From Thermovenabulum sp049701175 (lineage in GTDB: Bacteria; Bacillota; Thermosediminibacteria; Thermosediminibacterales; Thermosediminibacteraceae): a stretch of DNA of 50,640 bases. This document shows, piece by piece, positions 24,083 through 33,184 of the stretch. The notes beneath the pieces are model-generated. The model saw only the letters and a program-made list of their open reading frames with translations, had not been told where the DNA came from and did no database searches. Position numbers and translations under genes: made by a program. Position 1 is the stretch's first letter. Each line of letters starts with the position of its first letter. The DNA lies in the NCBI RefSeq assembly GCF_049701175.1, contig NZ_JBNATW010000018.1, positions 1 to 50,640 of the forward strand, in the 5' to 3' direction.

Positions 24083-27000
24083 TCAAACTTTAATGGATAC
24101 CACTTTAGAAACCGCAGTTTCTTCCATTGAGATGCCGTACAATGCATCGGCTATCTCCATAGTACCTTTCCTATGTGTAATAATAATAAACTGAGTATTT
24201 TTTGATACTTTTTTTACGTAATTTGCAAATCTTTCAATATTAGCATCATCCAAAGCGGCTTCTATTTCATCCAAAATACAAAAGGGAGTAGGTTTAACAT
24301 TCAAAATTGCAAATAATAAAGCAATTGCTGTAAGGGACCTTTCCCCTCCTGAAAGCAAATTTATATTTTGAAGTTTTTTCCCAGGAGGCTGTGCTACAAT
24401 TTCAATACCCGTTTCAAGGGGCGAGGCTTTGTCTATTAAATAAATGTCAGCTTTTCCTCCTCCAAAAAGTTCTGCAAAAACTTTTTGGAATTCCGCTCGT
24501 ATTTTTTCAAAAGTTTCTACGAACATCTTTTCCATAGTTTTTGTAATCTCATAAATTAAATTATTTAATTTTTCTTTTGCACTTATTAAATCTTCTCTTT
24601 GGGATTTTAAAAAATCCTGTCTTGATTTTATTTTTTCATATTCTTCTATTACACCTAAATTAACTTCTCCTAATTTAGAAATTTCTTCTTTAACATTATT
24701 TAAAACCTCTTGGACTTCTTGAATATCCCCAATATCTTTTTTCAGTTTTAGTGCTTCCGTAAGATTCAACTTATACTTTTCAAAAAGGTTGTTTTCTAAG
24801 AATTTTTTTTCTAACTCAAAGGATGCTTTTTTTATTTTTAAATCATTAACCAAAGCTTCAAGTTTTTCTAATTTTTTTCTAATTAAACTTATCTCCTTCT
24901 GTAAATTTTTTGCTTCATCCTCAATTTCTCTAAAATTTACTTTTAACCTTTCGTATTCCTTCTCTAAAAAATCTTTTTCTGCAGCAATTTCTAAAAAAGT
25001 CTTTTCTTTAATATTTTTTTCATCAATAGTTTTTTCTTCTATTTCGTAAAGCTTTGATAATCTTTGACTATAATCTAAGATTTCCTTTTTCATAGCTTTT
25101 AAATTTTCTTCTGTATGCTGTATTTCTAACTTTAAGCCGTATTCCTCATTTTTAAATAAAGCAAGTTTCTCTTCAACTTCTTCCAATTCTTTTTCTTTTT
25201 TTTCTTTAATTAGAAGAACATAGTTTATACTCTTTTTAATTTTTTCAATTTCTTGTTGGTTAGTCTCTATGTTGGAATTAATTTCATCAATGGCTTCCCT
25301 TGTTTTAACAATCTCAATATCAATCTCTTGCAAATCCTTTTCGATCTGATTAAGTTCCAAATTGAGAATATCTATCCTTTCCTTCCTTTCCTCTTGAATT
25401 TTCTTTTTTTCTTTCTTTTCCTGGATCAACCCAGCAATCTCTATTTTAATTGTTTCAATATTTTTTTTAAAGTAATTTACCGCATAATTCTTATTTTCAA
25501 TTTTACGGTCAATTTGGTATATTTTGTTATTTAATACCGCTGTTTCTTCATTAATTTTATCCAGCTCATTTTTCAATAAAACAATCTCCCTTTTACGGCT
25601 TAGCAATAATGAAGATTTTCTAAAACTTCCCCCTGTTATAGAACCTGCCGGGCTAATTATCTCTCCATCTAATGTAACTATTTTAAAAGAGGGGTTCTTT
25701 TTAAAAGATAATATTGCAGAATCGATATCTTCGAAAACTAATACCCTTCCCAGTAAATTTAAGACGCAGTTTTTAAATTTATTATCATACTTTACAAGGG
25801 ATTCGGCAGCACCAATGAAGCCCTTATTATTTTTGAATTGGTTCAGCTCTTCATTATTTACAATTTTCGGTCTCATCATAGTAAGGGGGAGGAAGGTAGC
25901 CCTACCCAAATTATTCTTTTTTAAATATTCTACCGCTTTTTTTGCAGCTTCTTCATTTTCACAAACTATATCAAGAAGAGAGCCCCCTAAAGCAGCTTCT
26001 ATTGCTACTTCTAAATCTTTTTCAACAAAAATAAGTTCTGCTAATGAACCGTAAATTCCGGGTATTTTTACCTTACCATTTTTCAGGTCTAATAACAGAT
26101 TCCTAACCCCTGAAGGGTATCCTTCATAATTATTGTCAAGCTGCTGAAGCACCTTTAACCTTGATTGTAGCTCGTGGTATTTCGATATTTTATCCGTTAA
26201 TAATTTTTGTAATTCCCTTTTTGTACTTTCAAGTTTAAAAAGGTCATTTGCCAACCTATCTACGCCGTTTTTATATATTAAAGAATTGTGTTCTAATTTT
26301 TTTAATTTATTATCAATGCTGTCGATATCCTGAAAGGTAATATGGTTTATTTTTTCTAACCTGTTTATTTCCTCCAAAATCTGTTCTTTTCTTTTCTTAA
26401 GGGTATCGCTCATGGTCTTGAGGCTTGAAAGAATATTCTTTTTCTCAGAAATAGAGTTTAAATACTCTATTGCAAAGGATTTTAAATCCTCAATCTGTTT
26501 TTCTTCATTAAATATTTTTTGTTTTATGTCCTCAATTTCTTTTTTTAAAGCTGATACCTTGCTTTCAAGAGAATTTCCGTCACATATTTTCCTTTCTAAA
26601 AGTAAGGTTTTTTCTTTTAAATTCCTTTTGTATTCTAACTTTTTGCCTGACAATTCTTCAATCTTTTTTAATAGTTCCATTTTTTGTTTCTTATACTCTT
26701 CTAATTTTTCTTTAATAAATTCTAAATCCTTATTTAAATTTGACAGTTCTGCAGTCTTTTTGAACACCTCTTCTTTTAAATTTTCTAACCTTAAAAATTC
26801 CTTTTCGTATAAATTATTCTTACTTTTTAATTTCTCCTCAGCTTCAGAAACATTATTTTTTAAATTCTCCAATTCTTCTTCTTTTTTTGTCAAAGTTTCT
26901 TCACAGCTTTTTATTTCCCTTTCAAGTTTTTCATACTTCATCAAAATAATATTTACTTCAACCTCTTTTTCTATCTCAGAAAGTCTCTTATATTCTATTG

Positions 27001-27634
27001 CTTTTTCCCTTTCCGCATATAGCGATTCCAACTGAAATTCCAGTTCATTTATCAAATCATCCAATCTTGAAATATTCATTGAAGTCTCTTCAAGCTTTTT
27101 TTCTGACTCCTTCTTGCGCGCCTTATGCTTTGTAATCCCTGCCGTTTCCTCGAAAATCAACCGTCTTTCTTCCGGCTTTGATAATAGGAATTCATCGATT
27201 TCCCCCTGACTTATTATCGAATAGCCATCCTTTCCTATTCCCGTATCCATTAAAAGTTCCTGTATATCTTTTAATCTGCAGGGCACCTTGTTTAAGTAAA
27301 ATTCGCTCTCACCAGAGCGAAATACCCTTCTTGTAATAGATACCTCAGTAAAATCAAGGGGTAGAAAATGATCCTCATTATCCAAGACAACGGTTACTTC
27401 TGCCATCCCAAGAGGTTTTCTTTTTAAACTTCCTGCAAAAATAATATCCTCTAATTTGCTTCCTCGTAAACTCCTTATGCTTTGCTCTCCTAAAACCCAT
27501 CTTATTGCATCTGTAATATTGCTCTTTCCGCTGCCATTTGGGCCGACAATCGCATTTACACCGGGCTGAAATTCTATATGTATTCTATCGGCAAAAGACT
27601 TGAATCCTTGTATTTCAAGTTTTTTAAGAAACAT
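24083..27634 (-). CDS. smc: Chromosome segregation protein SMC
   Basis: The 1183-residue SMC ATPase has Walker A GPNGSGKSN (residues 32-40), two long coiled coils (about 170-500 and 680-1020), a hinge near 510-660 (YPSGVRNLLLD ... DGEIISPAGSITGGS), and the C-terminal ABC signature LLSGGERSLTAIALLFA followed by Walker B FCILDEIEAALDDAN. It is full length for the family and condenses and organises the chromosome with ScpA/ScpB. It ends in GGAGG just after the stop, a ribosome site now stranded by the mobile-element insertion that separates it from ftsY. Confidence 0.98.
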   Translation of the reverse strand: MFLKKLEIQGFKSFADRIHIEFQPGVNAIVGPNGSGKSNITDAIRWVLGEQSIRSLRGSKLEDIIFAGSLKRKPLGMAEVTVVLDNEDHFLPLDFTEVSITRRVFRSGESEFYLNKVPCRLKDIQELLMDTGIGKDGYSIISQGEIDEFLLSKPEERRLIFEETAGITKHKARKKESEKKLEETSMNISRLDDLINELEFQLESLYAEREKAIEYKRLSEIEKEVEVNIILMKYEKLEREIKSCEETLTKKEEELENLKNNVSEAEEKLKSKNNLYEKEFLRLENLKEEVFKKTAELSNLNKDLEFIKEKLEEYKKQKMELLKKIEELSGKKLEYKRNLKEKTLLLERKICDGNSLESKVSALKKEIEDIKQKIFNEEKQIEDLKSFAIEYLNSISEKKNILSSLKTMSDTLKKRKEQILEEINRLEKINHITFQDIDSIDNKLKKLEHNSLIYKNGVDRLANDLFKLESTKRELQKLLTDKISKYHELQSRLKVLQQLDNNYEGYPSGVRNLLLDLKNGKVKIPGIYGSLAELIFVEKDLEVAIEAALGGSLLDIVCENEEAAKKAVEYLKKNNLGRATFLPLTMMRPKIVNNEELNQFKNNKGFIGAAESLVKYDNKFKNCVLNLLGRVLVFEDIDSAILSFKKNPSFKIVTLDGEIISPAGSITGGSFRKSSLLLSRKREIVLLKNELDKINEETAVLNNKIYQIDRKIENKNYAVNYFKKNIETIKIEIAGLIQEKKEKKKIQEERKERIDILNLELNQIEKDLQEIDIEIVKTREAIDEINSNIETNQQEIEKIKKSINYVLLIKEKKEKELEEVEEKLALFKNEEYGLKLEIQHTEENLKAMKKEILDYSQRLSKLYEIEEKTIDEKNIKEKTFLEIAAEKDFLEKEYERLKVNFREIEDEAKNLQKEISLIRKKLEKLEALVNDLKIKKASFELEKKFLENNLFEKYKLNLTEALKLKKDIGDIQEVQEVLNNVKEEISKLGEVNLGVIEEYEKIKSRQDFLKSQREDLISAKEKLNNLIYEITKTMEKMFVETFEKIRAEFQKVFAELFGGGKADIYLIDKASPLETGIEIVAQPPGKKLQNINLLSGGERSLTAIALLFAILNVKPTPFCILDEIEAALDDANIERFANYVKKVSKNTQFIIITHRKGTMEIADALYGISMEETAVSKVVSIKV

Positions 27635-27703
27635 TTTACCCTCCTATCGATATACTATAAGACATACAATATTATAAATTTTATCATAAAATCTCTCAAA
27701 ATA

Positions 27704-27734
27704 AAAATACCTGCCTTTGAAAGACAGGTATTTT
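27704..27734. terminator. Terminator downstream of spoVS
   Basis: AAAATACCTG (27704-27713) pairs with CAGGTATTTT (27725-27734). On the minus strand the stem is followed by a T-rich tract, isolating spoVS from smc. The smc start lies about 70 bases further on, so smc needs its own promoter, which I could not identify confidently. Confidence 0.82.
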
Positions 27735-27748
27735 ACTTGCAATACAAT

Positions 27749-28009
27749 TTAACGGGGTTCAACAATAAATTTTATTGCCGTTCTTTCTTCTCCGTCAATT
27801 TCAATTTCTGCAAAGGCAGGAATAGCTACTAAATCTAAACCATTCGGAGCAACAAAACCTCTTGTAATTGCAATGGCCTTAACAGCCTGGTTTACGGCAC
27901 CGGCACCCACTGCTTGGAGTTCTGCAACTCCTTTTTCCCTTAACACAGCTGCCAGTGCACCAGCAACAGCTTTAGGTTTTGATTGAGCTGATACCTTTAG
28001 TACTTCCAT
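27749..28009 (-). CDS. spoVS: Stage V sporulation protein S
   Basis: The 86-residue protein is SpoVS, an Alba-fold-like small protein needed for spore coat assembly and septation control in Bacillus. MEVLKVSAQSKPKAVAGALA and the VGAGAVNQAVKAIAITRGFV block are near-invariant in the family. GAGGGGG precedes the ATG. A sigma-H type promoter lies just upstream and a terminator just downstream, so it is probably transcribed alone. Confidence 0.97.
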   Translation of the reverse strand: MEVLKVSAQSKPKAVAGALAAVLREKGVAELQAVGAGAVNQAVKAIAITRGFVAPNGLDLVAIPAFAEIEIDGEERTAIKFIVEPR

Positions 28010-28048
28010 TACAAAATTACCCCCTCTAAAATATTTTTATTATTTTAT

Positions 28049-28073
28049 ATTCTATGAGACTTATAAAATTCCT
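28049..28073 (-). promoter_or_regulatory. Predicted sigma-H promoter of spoVS
   Basis: On the minus strand AGGAATT (28067-28073) is followed after 13 bases by AGAAT (GAAT at 28049-28052), matching the Bacillus sigma-H pattern RWAGGAxxT-N13/14-HGAAT. spoVS is a known sigma-H gene in Bacillus subtilis, which supports the call. Confidence 0.65.
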
Positions 28074-28091
28074 TCTTTCTATAAAAAATAA

Positions 28092-28811
28092 TTACCAAAA
28101 TTTATACTTTTTATCAAGACGGTCTATAGCTTCTTTAGCTGCATGTTGTTCCGCTTCCTTTTTACTTTTCCCTAACCCTCTTCCTAAAACCTCATCCTTC
28201 CATTTCACTTCAACATAGAAAGTCTTGTCGTGATCTGGGCCTTCTTCTTTTATTACATTGTAAAATATTCTGTCTGGGGATTTTCTCTGCAGTATCTCTT
28301 GTAGCGTAGTTTTATAATCCGTAATAATAATGCCTTTCTTTAATTTTCCCACCATGTCTTTAAATCTTTCCATTGTAAATTCTCTTGCAGCTTCAAGTCC
28401 CTGATCAAGATATATCGCACCGAGCAAAGCCTCAAAAGTGTCAGCAAGAATCGAATTTTTTTCCCTTCCCCCGCTAAGTTCTTCTCCTTTGCTTAAAATT
28501 AAATAATCGCCTAAATATAAACTCTTTGATATTTTAGAAAGGCTATCTTCACACACCAAAAAAGCCCTTATTTTAGTCAATTCCCCTTCTGAACACTCCG
28601 GAAACTCTTCATAAATCCACTGGCTTATAATAAGTTGTAATACTGCATCTCCTAAAAATTCCAGTCTCTGATTATTTTCTTCATTCCCTGTATGCCTCTC
28701 ATAAGAGAAAGAAGGGTGTATAAAAGCTTTATTTAACAATTCTAAATTATTAAAATTTATTCCTATTTTCTTTTGGAACTCATAAAGCTTTATTTTCCTT
28801 TGCTCCTCCAT
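28092..28811 (-). CDS. rnc: Ribonuclease III
   Basis: The 239-residue enzyme cuts double-stranded RNA in rRNA and mRNA processing. The signature NQRLEFLGDAVLQL carries the catalytic Glu/Asp, with the partner acidic residues in LADTFEALLGAIYLD; a double-stranded-RNA-binding domain fills about 165-235. I start at ATG 28811, a few bases after GGAAGGGAG; the longer in-frame ATG at 28856 overlaps fabF without a site. It is the last gene of the fatty acid cluster. Confidence 0.96.
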   Translation of the reverse strand: MEEQRKIKLYEFQKKIGINFNNLELLNKAFIHPSFSYERHTGNEENNQRLEFLGDAVLQLIISQWIYEEFPECSEGELTKIRAFLVCEDSLSKISKSLYLGDYLILSKGEELSGGREKNSILADTFEALLGAIYLDQGLEAAREFTMERFKDMVGKLKKGIIITDYKTTLQEILQRKSPDRIFYNVIKEEGPDHDKTFYVEVKWKDEVLGRGLGKSKKEAEQHAAKEAIDRLDKKYKFW

Positions 28812-28833
28812 AAACTCCCTTCCTAAAATTATA

Positions 28834-30078
28834 TTAATCTCCTTTATATTTTCCAAATATTATACTCGCATTATGCCCTCCAAATCCCATTGAATTTGAA
28901 AGGGCAAAATTAACTTTTGTTTTTATGGATTTATTGGGAACATAATTCAAATCGCATTCTGGATCCTCATATTCGTAATTTATGGTAGGATGAATTTCAT
29001 CATTATAAATTGTCAAAACAGTCGCTATTCCTTCAACAGCTCCAGCAGCTCCTAGTAAATGTCCTGTCATAGATTTTGTTGAGCTTATGTAAAGTTTATA
29101 CGCATGCTCTTTAAAGACTTTTTTAATAGCGATGGTTTCAAATTTGTCGTTTAATGGCGTAGATGTTCCATGAGCATTAATGTAATCAATATCTTCAGGT
29201 CTTATATTTGCATCAGATATTGCTATTTCCATTGCCCTTGCAGCACCTTCGGCATCGGGAGCAGGCTGAGTCAAATGATAGGCATCTGCTGTACAGCCAT
29301 ATCCCAAAACCTCAGCATAAATTTTTGCCTTTCTTTTCAAGGCATTTTCCAAAGTTTCAAGGACAAGTGCTCCCGCACCTTCACCCATTACAAAACCATC
29401 TCTTTCTCTGTCAAAAGGCCTTGAAGCCCTCTGAGGATCATCATTTCTCGTTGACAGGGCTTTCATAGAAGAAAAGCCAGCAATAGAAAGGGGTGTAATT
29501 GGGGCTTCTGTACCACCTGCAATAATAACATCTGCACGACCTTCTTGTAAAATTTTAAAAGCTTCTCCGATAGCTGTAGTACCTGACGCACATGCTGTTA
29601 CAGTAGTAAAATTTGGTCCTTTTAAGTTAAACATCATTGAAATCTGAGCTGAAGCCATGTTGACTATCATCATAGGTACGAAAAATGGGCTTACCCTTTT
29701 AGCTCCTTTTTCTAACAAAACTTTATGCTGTTCTTCCCAAGTTATAACTCCTCCTATGCCAGATCCAAAAACCACACCAATTTTTTCATTATTTGTATCA
29801 TCTATTTTCAATTTCGCATCTTCTATTGCCATTTTTGCAGCAGCAACTGCAAAATGAGTAAATCTATCCATCTTTTTAGCCTCTTTTTTATCTATAAAAT
29901 CTTCGGCATTAAACTCTTTTATTTCTCCACCTATCTTAACTGGGAGATCAGACGTATCTATTGAATCTATAAGGCTTACTCCCGATATCCCTCTTATCAA
30001 TGAATTCCAAAATTTATCAATCCCTATCCCAACAGGTGATACTACTCCAAGTCCTGTAACTACTACCCTTTTTCTCAT
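28834..30078 (-). CDS. fabF: Beta-ketoacyl-ACP synthase II
   Basis: The 414-residue condensing enzyme elongates acyl-ACP with malonyl-ACP. The active-site cysteine is C163 in TVTACASGTTAIGEA, and the two histidines lie in NAHGTSTPLND and TKSMTGHLLGAAG. The C-terminal SNSMGFGGHNASIIF is typical. It follows acpP across a hairpin, closing the fap-controlled cluster with rnc. Confidence 0.97.
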   Translation of the reverse strand: MRKRVVVTGLGVVSPVGIGIDKFWNSLIRGISGVSLIDSIDTSDLPVKIGGEIKEFNAEDFIDKKEAKKMDRFTHFAVAAAKMAIEDAKLKIDDTNNEKIGVVFGSGIGGVITWEEQHKVLLEKGAKRVSPFFVPMMIVNMASAQISMMFNLKGPNFTTVTACASGTTAIGEAFKILQEGRADVIIAGGTEAPITPLSIAGFSSMKALSTRNDDPQRASRPFDRERDGFVMGEGAGALVLETLENALKRKAKIYAEVLGYGCTADAYHLTQPAPDAEGAARAMEIAISDANIRPEDIDYINAHGTSTPLNDKFETIAIKKVFKEHAYKLYISSTKSMTGHLLGAAGAVEGIATVLTIYNDEIHPTINYEYEDPECDLNYVPNKSIKTKVNFALSNSMGFGGHNASIIFGKYKGD

Positions 30079-30147
30079 TAGTCTATCTCCTCCAATACTA
30101 TTTTAATCTTTTTAGACCTCTTCATAAATAATTTTTTATATCTAAAG

Positions 30148-30175
30148 AAAGTCCCGTAGATATCCACGGGACTTT
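30148..30175 (-). terminator. Hairpin between acpP and fabF
   Basis: AAAGTCCCGT (30148-30157) pairs with ACGGGACTTT (30166-30175), with an 8-base loop; on the minus strand TTTCTTTAG follows. It may be a leaky terminator or a stabilising 3' end that raises acpP mRNA over fabF, since cells need far more ACP than synthase. Confidence 0.6.
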
Positions 30176-30206
30176 GCTTTACACACCCATCTAAAATTAG
30201 GTTATT

Positions 30207-30440
30207 CTATCCAATGCGATTTTTTATGTAATCAACAACATCCTGAACAGTTTTAATCTTCTCTGCATCTTCATCGGGAATTTCTAAGTCAAATTCTTCT
30301 TCAAAAGCCATTATAAGTTCAACAATATCAAGAGAATCAGCTCCCAAATCATCTATGAAAGAAGCATCGGGAGTAATATCATCCTCATCCATTCCAAGCT
30401 GGTCAGCAATAATTTTCTTTACTCTCTCTAAAATCTCCAT
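30207..30440 (-). CDS. acpP: Acyl carrier protein
   Basis: The 77-residue acidic protein carries growing acyl chains on a phosphopantetheine attached to S36 in DLGADSLDIVELIMAFEEEF. I start at ATG 30440, which follows GGGAGGTGAAGTA; an in-frame ATG at 30458 lies before that site. It lies between fabG and fabF as in many Firmicutes. Confidence 0.97.
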   Translation of the reverse strand: MEILERVKKIIADQLGMDEDDITPDASFIDDLGADSLDIVELIMAFEEEFDLEIPDEDAEKIKTVQDVVDYIKNRIG

Positions 30441-30530
30441 TACTTCACCTCCCTTCAAATATTAAAAAGTTCCCCTTAGTTATAATATTATACTACTAAA
30501 AATTTATTCTGTTATTCAATAATAAGATTA

Positions 30531-31277
30531 TTACAAAGTTAAACCACCGTCAATAGCAATGACTTGACCAGTAATGTAAGAAGCTTCATCGGAAGCAAGG
30601 AAAGCCACTAAATTTGCCACATCCTCTGGAAGACCAATTCGCCTCAAGGGAATATTTTCTTTTATTTTCTCTTCAGTTTCCTTCTCAATAAGGGGTATAG
30701 TCATATCAGTTTTTATGAACCCTGGAGCTACAGCATTTACAGTAATACCCCTGCTTCCTAATTCTTTTGCCAAAGATTTTGTAAACCCTATAATACCTGC
30801 TTTTGCAGCAGCATAGTTTGCTTGCCCAACATTACCGTAAATACCTACTATAGATGATATATTTATTATTCTTCCATAACGTTTTTTGACCATGTATTTT
30901 ACCGCAGCTTTTGTAACATTAAAGGTTCCTTTTAAATTCGTGTTCAAAACCTTGTCAAAATCCTCTTCGGTCATTCGCAAAAACAGTGTATCCTTCGTAA
31001 TTCCCGCGTTATTTACCAATATATCAATACTATTAAATTTTTTATATACCTCTTCAATCAACTCCTCTGCCTCATTAATTTTTGATACATCTTTTTTCAC
31101 CAAAAACGCACTTTTGCCCATTTTTTCAATCTGCTGGGCAACCTCAAGGGCATAAGAATCATTTTTAACATAATTTATCACTACAGTGCTGCCCAGTTCG
31201 GCTAATTTTAGGCTTATACTTTTTCCTATACCCCTTGAACCGCCAGTAACCACAGCTACTTTACCCTGCAGATTCAT
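30531..31277 (-). CDS. fabG: 3-oxoacyl-ACP reductase
   Basis: The 248-residue short-chain dehydrogenase reduces beta-ketoacyl-ACP with NADPH. Rossmann motif TGGSRGIGKSI (about 12-22), NNAG near 89, and the catalytic Ser-Tyr-Lys in NISSIVGIYGNVGQANYAAAK are all visible. The start codon lies within the last codons of fabD (17-base overlap), with GGGGG a little farther upstream than usual. Confidence 0.97.
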   Translation of the reverse strand: MNLQGKVAVVTGGSRGIGKSISLKLAELGSTVVINYVKNDSYALEVAQQIEKMGKSAFLVKKDVSKINEAEELIEEVYKKFNSIDILVNNAGITKDTLFLRMTEEDFDKVLNTNLKGTFNVTKAAVKYMVKKRYGRIINISSIVGIYGNVGQANYAAAKAGIIGFTKSLAKELGSRGITVNAVAPGFIKTDMTIPLIEKETEEKIKENIPLRRIGLPEDVANLVAFLASDEASYITGQVIAIDGGLTL

Positions 31278-32220
31278 TTTTTATAAATCCCCCTAAAAAA
31301 TTTATCGTTTTTTCTAAGCTTTCTTCATCCTCAACATTTAATACCTCAACACTTTTATCTATCTTTTTTACAAATCCACTTAAGGCCTTACCCGGTCCTA
31401 CTTCTACAAAAATATTTACTCCTTCTTTTATTATCCTTCTTATACTGTCTTCAAAAAGAATTGGTGAACTGACCTGTTTTATCAACAGTTGTTTTATTTT
31501 TTGAGGTTCTTCTTCCACTTCCGCATTTACGTTAAAAACTACAGGTATTTTAGGTTTTGAAATTTTAATATTTTCAAGTTCCTTTTTTAGTTTTTCACCT
31601 GCACTTTCTAAAAGGCTTGAGTGAAAAGGTGCGCTAACATTCAACATCATAACCTTTTTAGCACCGTATTCCTTTGAAATATCCATAGCAAGTTTCAACG
31701 CCTTAATTTCACCAGAAATTACTATCTGCCCAGGGCAGTTATAATTTGCCGCTTCAACTACTCCCTCCTTTGACGCCAACTTTATAACTTCTAAAACCTT
31801 TTCCTTCGAAAGCCCCATAATAGCAGCCATTCCGCCAGCACCAATAGGAACGGCTTCCTGCATAAATTTTCCCCGCTTTTTTACAAGAACTACAGCATCC
31901 TCAAATGAAAGAGCTTCTGCTGCAACTAAGGAAGAATACTCCCCTAAGCTAAGTCCACATGTAATATCGGGATTAATACCATAGGATTTCAATAAATGAA
32001 AACATATTAAGCTGTGTATCAGTATTGCCGGTTGTGTATTTTCGGTCTCTCTTAATTTTTCTTCTGGACCTTCAAAACATATTCGGGAAATAGGAAAACC
32101 CAAAACCTCGTCTGCTCTTTTAAATAATTCCTCCGCAATCTTGAATTTACTGTATAAATCCTTGCCCATCCCCACATATTGTGAACCCTGTCCGGGGAAC
32201 AAAAAAGCTATCTTAACCAT
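31261..32220 (-). CDS. fabD: Malonyl-CoA:ACP transacylase
   Basis: The 319-residue enzyme moves malonyl from CoA to ACP. FPGQGSQYVGMG marks the N-terminus, the active-site serine is S91 in CGLSLGEYSSL, and the catalytic histidine is in VSAPFHSSLL. I start at ATG 32220, which overlaps the fabK stop by one base (TAATG) with GGAAG just upstream; an in-frame GTG at 32229 is less likely. Confidence 0.96.
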   Translation of the reverse strand: MVKIAFLFPGQGSQYVGMGKDLYSKFKIAEELFKRADEVLGFPISRICFEGPEEKLRETENTQPAILIHSLICFHLLKSYGINPDITCGLSLGEYSSLVAAEALSFEDAVVLVKKRGKFMQEAVPIGAGGMAAIMGLSKEKVLEVIKLASKEGVVEAANYNCPGQIVISGEIKALKLAMDISKEYGAKKVMMLNVSAPFHSSLLESAGEKLKKELENIKISKPKIPVVFNVNAEVEEEPQKIKQLLIKQVSSPILFEDSIRRIIKEGVNIFVEVGPGKALSGFVKKIDKSVEVLNVEDEESLEKTINFLGGFIKNESAG

Positions 32221-33167
32221 TACTTCCACAACCTTCCTTCACTTATTGATAATACAATATCTTCAGCTTCTTTAATAATATCTTCTATGATTTTTTTCAC
32301 TGGCTTTATATCTTTAATAAGCCCTGCAATTTGACCTGCCATTAAAGAGCCGTATTCTATATCTCCCTCGACCGCTGCTTTTAATTTTCCTGCTCCTAAA
32401 GCCTCGAATTCTTTGATATCTGCTCCTCTTTGTTCTAAAATTTCAAATTCCCGTGAAAGTTTATTTTTTAATACCCTAACAGGATGTCCTGTAGGCCTTC
32501 CTGTAACAACAGTGCTCCTATCTTTTGCATCAATAATAGCCTTTTTATAATTTTCATGCACGGTACACTCCTCGGAACATATAAAGCGGGTTCCCATCTG
32601 TACCCCCTTTGCCCCCATTATCAAGGATGCTAAAAATCCTCTCCCATCCGCAATGCCGCCAGCAGCTATTACGGGAATATTCACAGCATCCACAATTTGA
32701 GGAAGTAACGCCATGGTAGTAATTTCCCCAATATGACCACCACATTCCATACCTTCAGCTATTACCGCATCAACACCAATGCCCTCAAGCCTTTTTGCAA
32801 GAGCTACAGATGCAACAACAGGAATTACCTTTATATTAGCTTTTTTTAAAGAATCTATATATTTTCCGGGGTTACCAGCTCCTGTAGTAATTACAGGTAC
32901 TTTTTCCTCAATAACTACCTTTATTACCTCATCCAAATAAGGCGACATAAAGTAGACATTTACCCCAAAAGGTTTAACCGTTAATTTTTTTACCTTCCTT
33001 ATTTCTTCCCTTAATTTTTCAGGTGGAAGATTCCCTGCACCTATTATTCCGAGACCTCCAGCATTAGAAACAGCTCCTGCAAGTTCTGCCGTTGCAACCC
33101 AAGCCATTCCCCCTTGAATTATAGGGTATTCTATCCCTAAAAGTTCGCATATTTCGGTGTGAAACAT
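32220..33167 (-). CDS. fabK: Enoyl-ACP reductase II (FMN-dependent FabK)
   Basis: The 315-residue protein belongs to the nitronate monooxygenase-like FMN family and is the FabK enoyl reductase by context, performing the last step of each elongation cycle. IIQGGMAWVATAELAGAVSN and AAGGIADGRGFLASLIMGAKG (the phosphate-binding loop) are diagnostic. No fabI is present, so the organism probably relies on FabK. The ATG follows GGGGGGAAAGGA. Confidence 0.92.
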   Translation of the reverse strand: MFHTEICELLGIEYPIIQGGMAWVATAELAGAVSNAGGLGIIGAGNLPPEKLREEIRKVKKLTVKPFGVNVYFMSPYLDEVIKVVIEEKVPVITTGAGNPGKYIDSLKKANIKVIPVVASVALAKRLEGIGVDAVIAEGMECGGHIGEITTMALLPQIVDAVNIPVIAAGGIADGRGFLASLIMGAKGVQMGTRFICSEECTVHENYKKAIIDAKDRSTVVTGRPTGHPVRVLKNKLSREFEILEQRGADIKEFEALGAGKLKAAVEGDIEYGSLMAGQIAGLIKDIKPVKKIIEDIIKEAEDIVLSISEGRLWK

Positions 33168-33184
33168 TCCTTTCCCCCCGTAAC

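Noticed and set aside
26412..27035. 207-codon plus-strand open frame opposite smc
   Set aside because: It is a Phe/Ser-rich mirror of the Lys/Glu-rich SMC coiled coil, a common artefact.
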